NCBI GenBank assembly: GCA_027493885.1
Contig: JAOSJZ010000001.1
Coordinates: forward strand, 558,001 to 622,000
Reading direction: 5' to 3'
Length of the DNA stretch: 64,000 nucleotides
From: Gaiella sp.
Lineage (GTDB): Bacteria; Actinomycetota; Thermoleophilia; Gaiellales; Gaiellaceae
Shown here: one piece after another, positions 28,007-36,767 of the stretch
How positions within the stretch are numbered: position 1 is the stretch's first letter
Layout of the letters: every line of letters starts with the position of its first letter
Translations under genes and position numbers: made by a program
Notes under the pieces: model-generated
Told to the model about the DNA's origin: nothing
Databases searched by the model: none
What the model saw: only the letters and a program-made list of their open reading frames with translations

Positions 28007-28111
28007 CGACACTCCTCGCGCACGGGGCTTCGGGCCGCACGCAAGCGCATCGTAAGCGCCTCCCCGCACGCTCCTCAACGCCCATGCCGAACCACGAAAG
28101 GAAGAACGGAC

Positions 28112-28361
28112 ATGAAGGCACTCATCCATCACCATCTTCGGGCGCAGGCGCCTCACGGGGATCACCGCTGCCGTCGCAGCCCTGTTCGTCGTCAGCGGCG
28201 CCGCTCTCGCCACCATCCCGGGGAGCGGCGGCATCATCAGCGGCTGCTACGGGAAGAGGGACGGCGCCCTCCGCGTGATCGACGCTGCAGCGGCGTCCTG
28301 CAAGAGCACGGAGACGCGGCTCGACTGGAATATCGCCCTCCTGCGCGGCTCGGGCACCTGA
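28112..28361 (+). CDS. Small secreted protein (frame change near the start)
   Basis: A Shine-Dalgarno-like AAAGGAAG precedes ATG 28112, whose first codons read MKALIHHHLRA. The signal peptide (RRLTGITAAVAALFVVSGAA) and mature part (ATIPGSGGIISGCYGKRDGA, ending in CKSTETRLDWN) continue in the next frame, one extra base near 28145. The mature segment, with two Cys and the ISGCY...LRVIDA...C pattern, matches a short exported actinobacterial domain that I have seen repeatedly but which has no known function. Total about 82 residues. Confidence 0.65.
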
Positions 28362-28407
28362 GCGGCCGCGCGCGCAGAAGCCTGCCGTGCGCTCTGGTGG
28401 ATCGCCG

Positions 28408-30267
28408 TCAGGCGCGTCCTGCCTTGTGGAGCTGCGCGTAGACCGCCCGGGCGGTCCTGGCCGGGAGGCCGGGCACACCCTCGAGCTCCTCCTGCGAGGC
28501 GGCGAGGAACGATTCGGCCGAGCCGAAATGCCGCAGGATCGCCCGCCGCCGCGCGGGGCCGATGCCTTCGAGGTCGTCGAAGATCGACTCGAACGCCCGC
28601 GCGTCGCGGCGGCGCCGGTGATAGCCGAGCGCGAAGCGGTGCGCCTCGTCCCGAGCACGTTGGAGAAGCTGCAAGCCAGGATCGTGGCGCTCGAGCCGGA
28701 TCGGCTCCGAGGAGCCCGGGACGAAGACCTCCTCCTCGCGCTTGGCGAGCGCGACGACCGCAACGCGCGGAAGATCGTACGTCGCGTGGATCGCCTCGAG
28801 CGCGGCGGCGAGCTGGCCCTTGCCGCCGTCGATCACGACGAGGTTCGGAAGCGACGCGAAGCTCTCGTCGAAGCGCTCCGGCAGCGCCGCGTCGCGCAGG
28901 CGCGCGAAGCGCCGCGCCACGACCTGGCCCATCGCGGCGAAGTCGTCCTGGCCCTCGAGGCCGCGCACGGCGAAGGTGCGGTAGTGCGCCCGCTTCGGCT
29001 CGGCGTCGACGAAGACGGACATCGAGGCGACGATCTCGCGCCCCTGGATGTTCGAGACGTCGAAGCACTCGATGCGCGCCGGCAGGCTCTCGAGGTTGAG
29101 CGACTCCCGCAGCTGCTCGAGCGCCTCGACCCGTCGCTGCCGGCGCTGCTCGCTCGCCGAGAGCTCGTGCTCGAGCGCGAGCCGGGCGTTCTCCTCGGCG
29201 AGCTCGGCCAGCCGGCGCTTCTCGCCGCGCCGCGGCGCGCGCACCTCGACGCGGGCCCCGCGCAGGTCGCCGAGGAACGCCGCGAGCGCATCCGTATCGT
29301 CGATGTCGGGCGGCACGATCACCTGCGGCGGCACGGCCGGTGCGCTTCCGTAGTGCTCCACGCAGAACGACTCCAGGATCGTGGCGCGGTCCTGACCGGC
29401 GACGTTCTCGAGGTGGAACGCGAACCGGTCGACGAGCTTGCCATCACGGAGCGGGAAGAGCTGCACCGCGGCGCGATCGCCCTCGACGGCGAGCCCGATC
29501 ACGTCGATCGTCCCGATCGCCTGCTTGTCCGCCGCCTGCCGCTGCGCGAGGCTCTCGATCGCGCGCAGCCGGTTGCGGTAGCGGGCAGCTTCCTCGAAGC
29601 GCTCCTCTGCTGCCGCCACGCGCATGCGGCGCTCGAGGCTCCTCCGGATCGGGCGGGTCTCGCCCGAGAGGAACTCGATCACCCCGTCGACGATCGCGCC
29701 GTAGTCCTCCTCGGAGATCGCCCCGATGCACGGTGCCGTGCAGCGCTCGATGTGGAAGTCGAGGCAGGGGATGCCCGAATGGCGGCCCGGCTTGGGGCCC
29801 TCGCAGGGACGGAACTGGAACACCCGGTTCAGCACGTCGAGCGTCTCGCGCACCTTCTTCGCGTTCGCGTAGGGGCCGAAGTAGACCGTGTCGCGGCGGT
29901 GCCGCTCGCGCGTGAACATGACGCGCGGGTAGGCGTCGGAGACGGTGACGGCGATGTACGGGAACGACTTGTCGTCGCGGAGGCGGACGTTGAACGGCGG
30001 CCGGTGTCGCTTGACGAGGTTCTGCTCGAGGTGGAGCGCTTCCGCCTCGCTCTGCGTGACGATCACCTCGATCCGCCGGATCCGCCCGACGAGCTGGCCG
30101 ATGCCCGCGCGCGCGTCGCCACCGCGGTTCCAGTAGCTGCGGACGCGGGCCCGGAGCGACTTCGCCTTGCCGACGTAGAGGATCTCGTCGCGCTCGTCGC
30201 GAAAGAGGTAGACACCGGGCCCGGTCGGCAGCCGTTTTAGCTGCTCCCGAACGGAATCTTCACCCAC
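28408..30267 (-). CDS. uvrC: Excinuclease ABC subunit C
   Basis: Encodes 619 residues from GTG 30267. Domains in order: GIY-YIG nuclease (GPGVYLFRDERDEILYVGKA) at the N-terminus for the 3' incision; a Cys-containing FHIERCTAPCIG segment; the UVR motif (EERFEEAARYRNRL) that binds UvrB; the RNase H-like C-terminal nuclease (IECFDVSNIQG, LVVIDGGKGQL) for the 5' incision; and tandem helix-hairpin-helix motifs at the end (LEGIGPARRRAILRHFGS). It acts in nucleotide excision repair. No uvrA or uvrB is nearby. The open frame upstream of the GTG is a shadow. Confidence 0.97.
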   Translation of the reverse strand: MGEDSVREQLKRLPTGPGVYLFRDERDEILYVGKAKSLRARVRSYWNRGGDARAGIGQLVGRIRRIEVIVTQSEAEALHLEQNLVKRHRPPFNVRLRDDKSFPYIAVTVSDAYPRVMFTRERHRRDTVYFGPYANAKKVRETLDVLNRVFQFRPCEGPKPGRHSGIPCLDFHIERCTAPCIGAISEEDYGAIVDGVIEFLSGETRPIRRSLERRMRVAAAEERFEEAARYRNRLRAIESLAQRQAADKQAIGTIDVIGLAVEGDRAAVQLFPLRDGKLVDRFAFHLENVAGQDRATILESFCVEHYGSAPAVPPQVIVPPDIDDTDALAAFLGDLRGARVEVRAPRRGEKRRLAELAEENARLALEHELSASEQRRQRRVEALEQLRESLNLESLPARIECFDVSNIQGREIVASMSVFVDAEPKRAHYRTFAVRGLEGQDDFAAMGQVVARRFARLRDAALPERFDESFASLPNLVVIDGGKGQLAAALEAIHATYDLPRVAVVALAKREEEVFVPGSSEPIRLERHDPGLQLLQRARDEAHRFALGYHRRRRDARAFESIFDDLEGIGPARRRAILRHFGSAESFLAASQEELEGVPGLPARTARAVYAQLHKAGRA

Positions 30268-30288
30268 ACGAGCTAGCGTACCCCCACC

Positions 30289-31746
30289 TTGCGGCCGATC
30301 CTGACCACGCTTCTCGGCTCGGCCGCCGCGTTTCTCGCGCTGGTGGCGCCCGCGCTCGCCGGCGGCCCGACGATGGCCCTCGGTGCCGCCGAGGACGTCG
30401 TCCGCGCGCCGGACCTCGTCACTGCGAAGGTCAAGATGACGGAGCTGCGCCTCGCGGGCATGACGGCGGTGCGCGTCACGTCGAACTGGCGGCCTGGTCT
30501 GACGGCGCCCACGACCGACGAGCTCGCGGTCCTCCGCAACGTCGAGGCGGCCGCGCGCCTCTCCGGCGTCCAGGTCTACGTCTCCGTCTATTCGCCCGGC
30601 TCGGCCACGACTCCGCTCGATGCCACCGCACAGTCGCAGTTCGCGCAGTATGCGGCCGCGCTCGCGGCGGCGTTCCCGGGATTCGACGACATCATCGTCG
30701 GGAACGAGCCGAACCTGAACCGCTTCTGGCTGCCGCAGTTCGGGCCCGACGGGTCGAATGCGTCGGCCCCGGCGTACCTCTCCCTCCTCGCGCTGACCTA
30801 CGACGCGCTCAAGGCGGTCGACCCGGGGATCCGCGTCTGGGGCGGCGCGCTCGCGCCCCGCGGCTCGGACCGGCCCGGAGGCATCCGGCCGACCTCGTCT
30901 CCCACCGCGTTCATCCAGGCGATGGGCGCCGCGTACCGCGCGAGCGGGCGCACGACGGCGGTGATGGACGGGCTCGCCTTCCATCCCTATCCGGAGAGCT
31001 CCTCGATCAGCCCCGACTTCCCCCACCCCCGCTCGACCTCGATCGGGCTCGCCGACTACGGCAAGCTCGTCGCCCTGCTCGGCGCCGCCTTCGACGGGAC
31101 CGCGCAGCAGGGCTCCTCCCTCCCCATCCTCTACGACGAGTTCGGGATCGAGTCGATCGTGCCGGAAGGGAAGCGGAGCCTCTACACCGGCACCGAGCCC
31201 GCGACGACGAAGCCCGTGGACGAGTACCGCCAGGCGGCGGCGTACGACCTGGGCCTGCGGCTCGCCTTCTGCCAGCCGACCGTCGCGGGCGTGCTGCTCT
31301 TTCATTCGCAGGACGAGCAGGCGCTGCTCAGCTGGCAATCGGGCGTCTACTACGCCGACGGGGCGCCGAAGGCGAGCCTCCCGGCGGTGCGGGACTCGCT
31401 CGACCGCACGCGCGGCGGCTCGATCGCGCGCTGCGAGGGGCTCGCGCTCGACGTCGCCCTCACGAACGTCCGCTTCCCGGGGCCGCGCGAGTTCACCCGG
31501 GGCAAGCGCGACACGCGCTTCCGCTGCACGCTCGACTGCGCCTGGAGGCTCGAGGCGACCCGCACGACGACCGGCGCCGTCGCCGCGACCGTCCGGGGGC
31601 ACGCGCGTTACGGGCGCACGACCGTCGCCTCGCTCAACGGCCGCAAGCTCGGCAAGGCGCCGCTCCGTCTCTCGCTCACGGTCACGCAGGCCGTCAACCC
31701 GGGTGCGTCCGCGACACGGGAGAGCGGCGAGCTGCGCCCGCAGTGA
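30289..31746 (+). CDS. Secreted glycoside-hydrolase-like TIM-barrel protein
   Basis: Encodes 485 residues from TTG 30289, chosen because the frame immediately gives a signal peptide (LRPILTTLLGSAAAFLALVA, cleavage near ALAGG). The domain at residues about 30-370 looks like a clan-A glycoside hydrolase: IIVGNEPNLNRFW supplies the acid/base Glu in an NEP motif, and ILYDEFGIES could supply the nucleophile Glu. A short C-terminal beta domain contains two Cys. The polysaccharide target is unknown. It starts 21 bases from divergent uvrC. Confidence 0.75.
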   Translation: MRPILTTLLGSAAAFLALVAPALAGGPTMALGAAEDVVRAPDLVTAKVKMTELRLAGMTAVRVTSNWRPGLTAPTTDELAVLRNVEAAARLSGVQVYVSVYSPGSATTPLDATAQSQFAQYAAALAAAFPGFDDIIVGNEPNLNRFWLPQFGPDGSNASAPAYLSLLALTYDALKAVDPGIRVWGGALAPRGSDRPGGIRPTSSPTAFIQAMGAAYRASGRTTAVMDGLAFHPYPESSSISPDFPHPRSTSIGLADYGKLVALLGAAFDGTAQQGSSLPILYDEFGIESIVPEGKRSLYTGTEPATTKPVDEYRQAAAYDLGLRLAFCQPTVAGVLLFHSQDEQALLSWQSGVYYADGAPKASLPAVRDSLDRTRGGSIARCEGLALDVALTNVRFPGPREFTRGKRDTRFRCTLDCAWRLEATRTTTGAVAATVRGHARYGRTTVASLNGRKLGKAPLRLSLTVTQAVNPGASATRESGELRPQ

Positions 31747-31747
31747 C

Positions 31748-31879
31748 TCAGGACGCGGCGACGGAGTAGACGAGCTGCACCTGCTGCCCGTCCCGCGTGG
31801 CCGACTCGAGCCGCACGCGCTTCGATGTCAGGCGGCGAGGCAGGAGCGGCGCGCCGGTGCCGAGGAAGACCGGCTGCAC
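31748..31879 (-). pseudogene. C-terminal remnant of a RibD-C/DHFR-like reductase
   Basis: About 43 codons reading VQPVFLGTGAPLLPRRLTSK and continuing to VQLVYSVAAS. This matches the last strand-helix-strand of RibD C-terminal/dihydrofolate-reductase-like proteins. No upstream portion is found before the HemQ start, 60 bases away on the other strand, so the first three quarters of the gene are missing. It is a decayed fragment. Confidence 0.55.
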
Positions 31880-31938
31880 GCCTGTAGCTCGCGAGGGGTG
31901 AACACCCAGCAGACGCCCGCGCGTACCATTCGGGCTGC

Positions 31939-32724
31939 ATGGATGAGCGCCGGTACGAACGGGTCGAGGGCGGCGGAGCCGGCCAGTACGTCGGGTACCG
32001 GTTCTTCCACGTCGATCCCGCGTGGCGCCGGTTGCCGATCGAGGAACGCGCGGCCGGAAAGGACGCGTTCGCCGACGTGGTGGACGACTTCGCGGGCCGG
32101 ATGGAGGGGCTCCGCACCTACTCGACGACAGGCATTCGCCCGGAGGCCGACTTCTTCCTCTGGACGATCACCGAGCGCTACGACGACCTGCTCGAGCTCG
32201 GCGCGGCGCTCAACGGGACGCCCCTCGCCGGCTGGCTCGAGACGCCGTACTCGTACCTGGGCACGACGAAGCCGTCCGTCTACACCGACAAGAAACGCGT
32301 CCGCCAGGGCCGCGTCGCGCCCCGCAACGCGCCGTACCTCGTCGTCTACCCGTTCGTGAAGCGGCGGCCGTGGTACTTCCTCAGCTTCGAGGAACGCGCC
32401 GCGGCGATGCGCGAGCACGCCGAGGTCGGCGGCAGGTTCGTCACAGTCACCAACCACACGACCTACTCGTTCGGGATCGACGACCAGGAGTTCATCCCGG
32501 CCTTCGAGACCGAGGAGCCGGCCGACTTCATGCACCTGATGATGACCCTTCGCGAGACGGAGGCCTCGCGCTGGACGGAGCGCGACACGCCGATCTTCGT
32601 CGGCAAGCTCGTCGACGTGCGCACGGCGCTCGGCGCCCTCGACGGCGCCGTCGCCGAGCTCCCGAGCGCCGACGCGCTCTACACGGCGCCGGACGGCACG
32701 CGGTACCCGTCGCCTGCGCGGTAG
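31939..32724 (+). CDS. hemQ: Coproheme decarboxylase (HemQ/chlorite dismutase-like)
   Basis: Encodes 261 residues from ATG 31939. The fold marks of Gram-positive HemQ are present: GYRFFHVDPAWRRL, ETPYSYLGTTKPS, the conserved LVVYPFVKRRPWYFL, and VTVTNHTTYSFGIDDQEFI. HemQ oxidatively decarboxylates coproheme III to heme b, the last step of the coproporphyrin-dependent route. The distal Arg of true chlorite dismutases is not evident, supporting HemQ. No other heme genes are adjacent. Confidence 0.9.
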   Translation: MDERRYERVEGGGAGQYVGYRFFHVDPAWRRLPIEERAAGKDAFADVVDDFAGRMEGLRTYSTTGIRPEADFFLWTITERYDDLLELGAALNGTPLAGWLETPYSYLGTTKPSVYTDKKRVRQGRVAPRNAPYLVVYPFVKRRPWYFLSFEERAAAMREHAEVGGRFVTVTNHTTYSFGIDDQEFIPAFETEEPADFMHLMMTLRETEASRWTERDTPIFVGKLVDVRTALGALDGAVAELPSADALYTAPDGTRYPSPAR

Positions 32725-32728
32725 ACGC

Positions 32729-33097
32729 TCAGCTGTATCTGTGCTCGCGGCGCCAGACGCGCCACACGGCCCAGGCGCAGCAGGCGATCACGGCGAAGAA
32801 CGCGATCGCGTCGGCACCCGCCGGCCGGAGCCCGATCAACGCCCCGATCGCGACCACGGCGAGCACGATTGCCCCGTAGAACGTCCGTCGCGAGACGTCG
32901 CTCCAGGCCTCGATGTCCGACCGGCGCTCACGCCAGAGCAGGAAGACGAAGAACGCGATCGCGAGGAAGAACGCGATCCGCATCAGCGCCCCCGCGGTGA
33001 GCAGCGCGTTCTCGAGCGAGAGGGCGACGATCGCGGCGGAGACGATCGCGACGAGCGCGAGACCGCGGACGAAGCCGTTCTCCCAGAGCCTTCTCAT
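32729..33097 (-). CDS. Small four-helix membrane protein
   Basis: Encodes 122 residues with about four hydrophobic segments (GLALVAIVSAAIVALSL, IAFFLAIAFFVFLLW, GAIVLAVVAIGALIGL, AIAFFAVIACCAWAVW) separated by charged loops such as WRERRSDIEAWSDVSRR. No family is recognised. Its ATG overlaps the stop of the next membrane gene (ATGA), so the pair is probably co-translated and may form a complex. Confidence 0.65.
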   Translation of the reverse strand: MRRLWENGFVRGLALVAIVSAAIVALSLENALLTAGALMRIAFFLAIAFFVFLLWRERRSDIEAWSDVSRRTFYGAIVLAVVAIGALIGLRPAGADAIAFFAVIACCAWAVWRVWRREHRYS

Positions 33098-33454
33098 GCC
33101 GCTCCCGTCGTGTAGGCGCGGATCGCGAGGGCGGCTGCGACCGCGGTCGTCGCTGCGAACCAGAGCAACCGGCGCGGCCCCGCCTGGGGGGCGTAGAACC
33201 ACGGGACGAGCACGGCGCCGAGCGCCATCGCGCCGTACGCGTAGTGGAGCTGCTCGACGGCGCGCCGGTCGTCGGCGAGGAGCAGCAGGCCGATCGCGAC
33301 CTGCGCGACGAGCAGCGTCTGGGCGAGTGGAGAGAAGGTGCGTGGTGATGTGCCCCGCTCCCCGTCCGCGCCAGTAGAGGTAGCCGCCCGTGAAGGCCGC
33401 GAGCGCGCACACCGCGACCACCGCTGCCCCGAGCCAGGGGTGGATCTCCGCCAC
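33094..33454 (-). CDS. Small membrane protein (frameshifted)
   Basis: Starts at GTG 33454 (VAEIHPWLGAAVVAVCALAA, then a helix ending in GGYLYWRGRG). Around 33340-33350 one extra base shifts the frame; the natural continuation, TFSPLAQTLLVAQVAIGLLL, then HYAYGAMALGAVLVPWFYAP and a last helix ending RAYTTGAA, is read in another frame and stops at 33094. Total about 120 residues with four hydrophobic segments. Function unknown; coupled to the following membrane gene. Confidence 0.6.
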
Positions 33455-33663
33455 GCGGCGAGGGTAGCGGAGGCGCGCCGACGCCGCCCTTGCTCAGGTG
33501 ACCGGAGGCGGAACGGGATCGGGCTCGTCGAGCGGCTCGGGATCCGGTGCCGGGAGCGGATCGGGAACCCGTTGCTGACCCAGGCTCCTCGACGAGCGAC
33601 CGGCCAGGCAACGGGCCTTGCGCCGATACGTCAGCGCCGGGAAGCGCCGTCTTCACGGAGCGC

Positions 33664-34427
33664 TCACTCGAGGCCGCAGCCGGGCACGGGAGCGAGGTCA
33701 CCGGTCCGGACGAGCTTCTCGAGCGTCGCGATCGGGATCGCAAGCGTGAGGCCGGTGGCGATCTCCTTCGCGAAGACGACGCCGACGACCCTGGACGAGC
33801 GGTCGAGCAGCGGCCCGCCCGAGTTGCCGGGGCGCACCGGCGCGGTGAGGCGGATCACGCGGCCGGGGATACCGAACCTCGATCCCTCGACGAGATCGAC
33901 GACGACTCCGGCCGTGAGCCGAAGCTCGCCCCCGAGCGGGTAGCCGACCGCGGTCACGCGCTCACCGGACGTCACCGCGTCGCCGAGCAGCCCGACCTCC
34001 GGGAGCCGTCCCGAGACGCGCACGATTCCGAGATCACCGAGCCTCCCGACGTTGGCGCTCCTGACACGAAGGTCGTGCCCGTCCCAGGTGTTGAGCTCGA
34101 GGCTGTCCGCCCCGGCGAGCACGTGCCGGTTCGTGACCAGGAGCGTCCGTGAGAGCGCCCACCCGGAGCCCGTCGCCAACCCCTCGCAGCCGATGTTCCT
34201 CACCCGCACCGTGAGACGACGTGCACGCCGCTCCGCCGAGTCGCGCGCGAGTGTGGGCAGCGTCACCCCGGCAAGCTCCTGGAGGTCGTCGGCCGGCTCG
34301 GCCAGCGCGGGCAACGGCGGACGGGGCGTCTCCTCGGGGGATCGTCGACGACGCCGCAGCCGGCCGTCGTAATCGCAAGGGCGATCGCAACGAGGGTGAC
34401 CGTGGCAACACGCCCGAACCCGCTCAC
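33664..34427 (-). CDS. Trypsin-like serine protease lipoprotein (frameshifted)
   Basis: Starts at GTG 34427 with a lipoprotein signal (VATVTLVAIALAITTAGCGV). One base is missing in the run 34336-34340; repair gives VVDDPPEETPRPP and joins the protease domain. The catalytic triad is visible: His in LLVTNRHVLAGAD, Asp in LGDLGIVRVSG, Ser in VRPGNSGGPLLDR. The mature enzyme is about 230 residues, like S1C/MarP-type envelope proteases. The gene overlaps the upstream coiled-coil gene by four bases and is the last of a four-gene envelope operon. The substrate is unknown. Confidence 0.85.
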
Positions 34428-35152
34428 GAGTAGGCCGCCAGGTACGCGGACAAAGCATCCGCCGCCGAGTTGCACCGTCCTCGGGCGATGTCGATCTGGT
34501 AGCTCGCCGAGGTGTAGTCGTCGTAGACGAGCGAGCTGATCACGTCGATCAGCGAGTCCTTGCAGTCGATGTAGCGACTGGCGATGTCCTCCAGGGCAGC
34601 GGCCTGCTGCTGCAGCGCACGCCGCTGGTCCTCCAGCTGCGCCTTCTCGTTCGCCAGCTCGCGCTGCCGGCGAGCGAGCGACGTGACGTCGCCTTCGGAG
34701 CGCCGGAGCGCGCGACGGGTCGAGCGCAGATTCGAAGCGAGCCGATTCGCCTGCCGGGTGCGTAGGTTGAGCTGGGCAGACCGCTCCCCGATCAGCGTCC
34801 GCAGCCCGTTCACCTGCTCCTCGAGCTCAACCGCACGCTGCCGCCACGTACCCGCAGCCTGCTCGTTCGTATGCGAAGCGAACGCGAACCATCCGGCTAC
34901 GAGCAGCAGCAGCCCGGCCACCGACAGAGCGCCGAGAAGCCTCCAGTCGCGGCGAGCTCGATGCCCGGCAGCAGGCAGGGTCGACGCCGCGACGGGGGGC
35001 GACGGGTCCTCGACGCCGAATCTCTCGTCGACGAGGGTGGGCTGCTGGCGCGCACGCAGCGCGGGAGGCACCTCGGAGAACGGAGCGGCCGGCCCGGGAC
35101 GTTCCGGATCCGGATGCGCGTCGCGCTCGCCGGTCCTGCGGTCGTCACTCAT
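34424..35152 (-). CDS. Membrane-anchored coiled-coil protein
   Basis: Encodes 242 residues from ATG 35152. A charged, Pro-rich cytoplasmic N-terminus (residues 1-70) is followed by one membrane helix (GALSVAGLLLLVAGWFAFAS). A long coiled coil comes next (VELEEQVNGLRTLIGERSAQ, LANEKAQLEDQRRALQQQAA), then a C-terminal helical segment with two Cys (IDCKDSL, ARGRCNSA). The outward-facing coiled coil next to a secreted protease suggests a scaffold or substrate role. No family is recognised. Confidence 0.7.
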   Translation of the reverse strand: MSDDRRTGERDAHPDPERPGPAAPFSEVPPALRARQQPTLVDERFGVEDPSPPVAASTLPAAGHRARRDWRLLGALSVAGLLLLVAGWFAFASHTNEQAAGTWRQRAVELEEQVNGLRTLIGERSAQLNLRTRQANRLASNLRSTRRALRRSEGDVTSLARRQRELANEKAQLEDQRRALQQQAAALEDIASRYIDCKDSLIDVISSLVYDDYTSASYQIDIARGRCNSAADALSAYLAAYS

Positions 35153-35164
35153 CGGAACCCACTC

Positions 35165-35257
35165 TCAGCCCCACTCGCTCTCGAGCCCGCAGATCGCCGG
35201 CAGCGCCAGCACGAGCGCCAGCCCGACGACGACCGCGAGCACCTCGACCTGGCTCAC
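35165..35257 (-). CDS. 30-residue single-helix membrane peptide
   Basis: A short frame from GTG 35257: VSQVEVLAVVVGLALVLALP followed by AICGLESEWG. It is one hydrophobic helix with a short acidic tail. Support comes from position: its GTG overlaps the stop of the upstream small gene (GTGA), and its stop is 12 bases from the coiled-coil gene start, matching the tight packing of this operon. It could be a regulatory peptide for the protease or scaffold. Confidence 0.5.
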   Translation of the reverse strand: MSQVEVLAVVVGLALVLALPAICGLESEWG

Positions 35258-35449
35258 CCGAGCCTCCGCAGGGCGCGCGGGCCGCAGCCCTTGTACCAGT
35301 ACGAGCTGAGATAGGAGTCGGACAGGTACTGACCGGTCGAGTGCGCGATCGTGAAGCAGACACGGCCCGTCACGTTCGAGTACACGACGCAGCGGAAGTG
35401 ATCCCAGACGCGGTAGCGCGGCTGTGTAAGCGGCCTTGATCAGAGTCAT
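35254..35449 (-). CDS. Small Cys/Tyr-rich protein (frameshifted)
   Basis: ATG 35449 follows a strong Shine-Dalgarno (GAGGGGGAGCC) and gives MTLIKAAYT. The coding signal then moves to another frame with one extra base: QPRYRVWDHFRCVVYSNVTG, then VCFTIAHSTGQYLSDSYLSS and YWYKGCGPRALRRLG before the stop. The C-terminal part is strikingly Tyr/Ser/Cys-rich with three Cys. About 65 residues; no family recognised. It heads the protease operon. Confidence 0.5.
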
Positions 35450-35779
35450 GGCTCCCCCTCGTCTGACGGATCTTTCACCAGAGAGTCGCGGCCGCGGTCC
35501 CGGTCTCTTACGCAGGCCCTGCGTGGACGCTATGCGCCGCCGATCGGCGGATCAGCGGCGCCGGGGAGCAACCCCGATCGCGTCACGGCAGTCGACGAGG
35601 CGCTCCGCTTCGGTTCGTGATTGCGTGTCGAGGAGTAGCCGAGTCGTCGGCCTTCCCGATGATGCGCAACGAGCTCGGTACCCGCGCAGATACGCTCGCA
35701 TGGAGACACATACCGATTGCAGCCGGGTCGCGCCGCCCGTAGGCGCACGACCTCGGCGCGCGACGAAACGGAGGCGCCG
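35450..35779. other. Intergenic stretch, no gene seen
   Basis: About 330 bases between the protease operon (minus strand) and the peroxiredoxin (plus strand). It is somewhat less G+C-rich than its surroundings and has no convincing reading frame, so it probably carries the divergent promoters of both units. A Shine-Dalgarno GGAGG (35771-35775) belongs to the peroxiredoxin. Confidence 0.4.
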
Positions 35780-36244
35780 TTGCCGGTAGAAGAGGGAAAG
35801 CCCGCTCCGGACTTCACGCTCGCGACCGACGCGGGCGAGACGCTCACGCTCTCGTCACTGAGAGGGACGCCCGTCGTCCTCTACTTCTATCCGCGCGACG
35901 ACACGCCCGGCTGCGCGGCGCAGGCGTGCGGGATCCGCGACGCATGGGACGAGTTCGAGCAGGCCGGCGCGGTCGTGCTCGGGGTCAGCCCCGACAGCGA
36001 GGCGTCACACGCGAGGTTCAGGGAGAAGTACGGCCTCCCGTTCACGCTCCTCGCGGACGGCGAGCACGCCGTCGCGGAGGCGTACGGCACGTGGGTGGAG
36101 AAGACACGCGACGGCAAGACGTCGATGGGCATGGAGCGCTCCACCTTCGTCATCGACGCCGGCGGCAACGTCGCGAGCGTCTTCCGCCGGGTGAAGCCGG
36201 ACGAGCACGCCGACCAGGTGCTCGCGGCCCTGCGCGGCGGCTAG
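35780..36244 (+). CDS. bcp: Thioredoxin-dependent peroxiredoxin, BCP type
   Basis: Encodes 154 residues from TTG 35780, chosen because GGAGG lies four bases upstream and the frame begins exactly where the family does (LPVEEGKPAPDFTLATDAGE). The peroxidatic Cys is in YPRDDTPGCAAQACGIRDAW; the second Cys five residues later is the usual BCP resolving Cys. Further marks are VLGVSPDSEASHARFREKYG and SMGMERSTFVID. It reduces peroxides in the cytoplasm. Confidence 0.93.
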   Translation: MPVEEGKPAPDFTLATDAGETLTLSSLRGTPVVLYFYPRDDTPGCAAQACGIRDAWDEFEQAGAVVLGVSPDSEASHARFREKYGLPFTLLADGEHAVAEAYGTWVEKTRDGKTSMGMERSTFVIDAGGNVASVFRRVKPDEHADQVLAALRGG

Positions 36245-36412
36245 TCAGGCGGCACCGGCGGCCGACTCGCCGGCTGCCCGCTCGCGCTCCGCGATCCGGG
36301 CCTCGTGGTACGCGATCCGCTCGGCGAGCATGCGCTGCGTTCGCTCGTGCTGAGCGCGCCGGCTCTCCAGATACTCAGGCGTCCTCGTCCCCGGTGTCTT
36401 CCTCTTCTTCAT
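36245..36412 (-). CDS. Small charged hypothetical protein
   Basis: A 55-residue frame from ATG 36412: MKKRKTPGTRTPEYLESRRA followed by a helical, Arg/Glu-rich region (ERTQRMLAERIAYHEARIAE) that could form a short coiled coil. It is convergent with bcp and overlaps the upstream small gene by 38 bases. No family recognised. Confidence 0.5.
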   Translation of the reverse strand: MKKRKTPGTRTPEYLESRRAQHERTQRMLAERIAYHEARIAERERAAGESAAGAA

Positions 36413-36533
36413 CCCCGTTCTCGAGCATACGGATCGCCAGCAGATCGACACCGATGTCGGCGAGCTTGGCGTTCACCGCGAAGAGCCCGGCGAGGACGGC
36501 AGCCGCATCCCGCTCATCGAATGCCTCGCTCAC
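36375..36533 (-). CDS. Very small acidic hypothetical protein
   Basis: A 52-residue frame from GTG 36533: VSEAFDERDAAAVLAGLFAV, then NAKLADIGVDLLAIRMLENG and a run of acidic residues at the end. The first 40 residues have clear amphipathic helix periodicity. The downstream 55-residue basic protein starts inside it, so an acidic and a basic small protein are encoded together. Function unknown. Confidence 0.5.
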   Translation of the reverse strand: MSEAFDERDAAAVLAGLFAVNAKLADIGVDLLAIRMLENGDEEEEDTGDEDA

Positions 36534-36631
36534 GCCTTCATGCTGCCGATCTGACGGGCGCGTGTCGAGATGGCCGTTCGCGGCATGGCAAACCGGGCGG
36601 GCGAGCGGGCGCGGCTACACTGAGCGTCCGC

Positions 36632-36715
36632 GCGGATGTGGCGGAATTGGTAGACGCGCACGGTTCAGGTCCGTGTGCCCGTAAGGGCGTGGAGGTTCAA
36701 GTCCTCTCATCCGCA
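36632..36715 (+). tRNA. tRNA-Leu(CAG)
   Basis: An 84-base cloverleaf with acceptor GCGGATG/CATCCGC and discriminator A. The anticodon loop is TTCAGGT with anticodon CAG (decodes CTG). The long variable arm (TGCCCGTAAGGGCG) is typical of type II leucine tRNAs. No CCA is encoded. Confidence 0.95.
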
Positions 36716-36767
36716 TAGCGCAGGCCGCCCGCCGACAACGAGGCGCCGGCCGGCGTCTCAATCACAG

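Noticed and set aside
30268..31602. Upstream extension of uvrC to over 1000 residues
   Set aside because: The extension is antisense to the glycosidase-like gene and lacks family similarity; the GIY-YIG domain begins just after GTG 30267.
33494..33663. Proline/aspartate-rich frame (PDPLPAPDPEPLDEPDPVPP) after the protease gene on the minus strand
   Set aside because: It ends in a proper stop and looks tail-like, but it has no start codon or body within the 170-base gap, so no gene could be supported.
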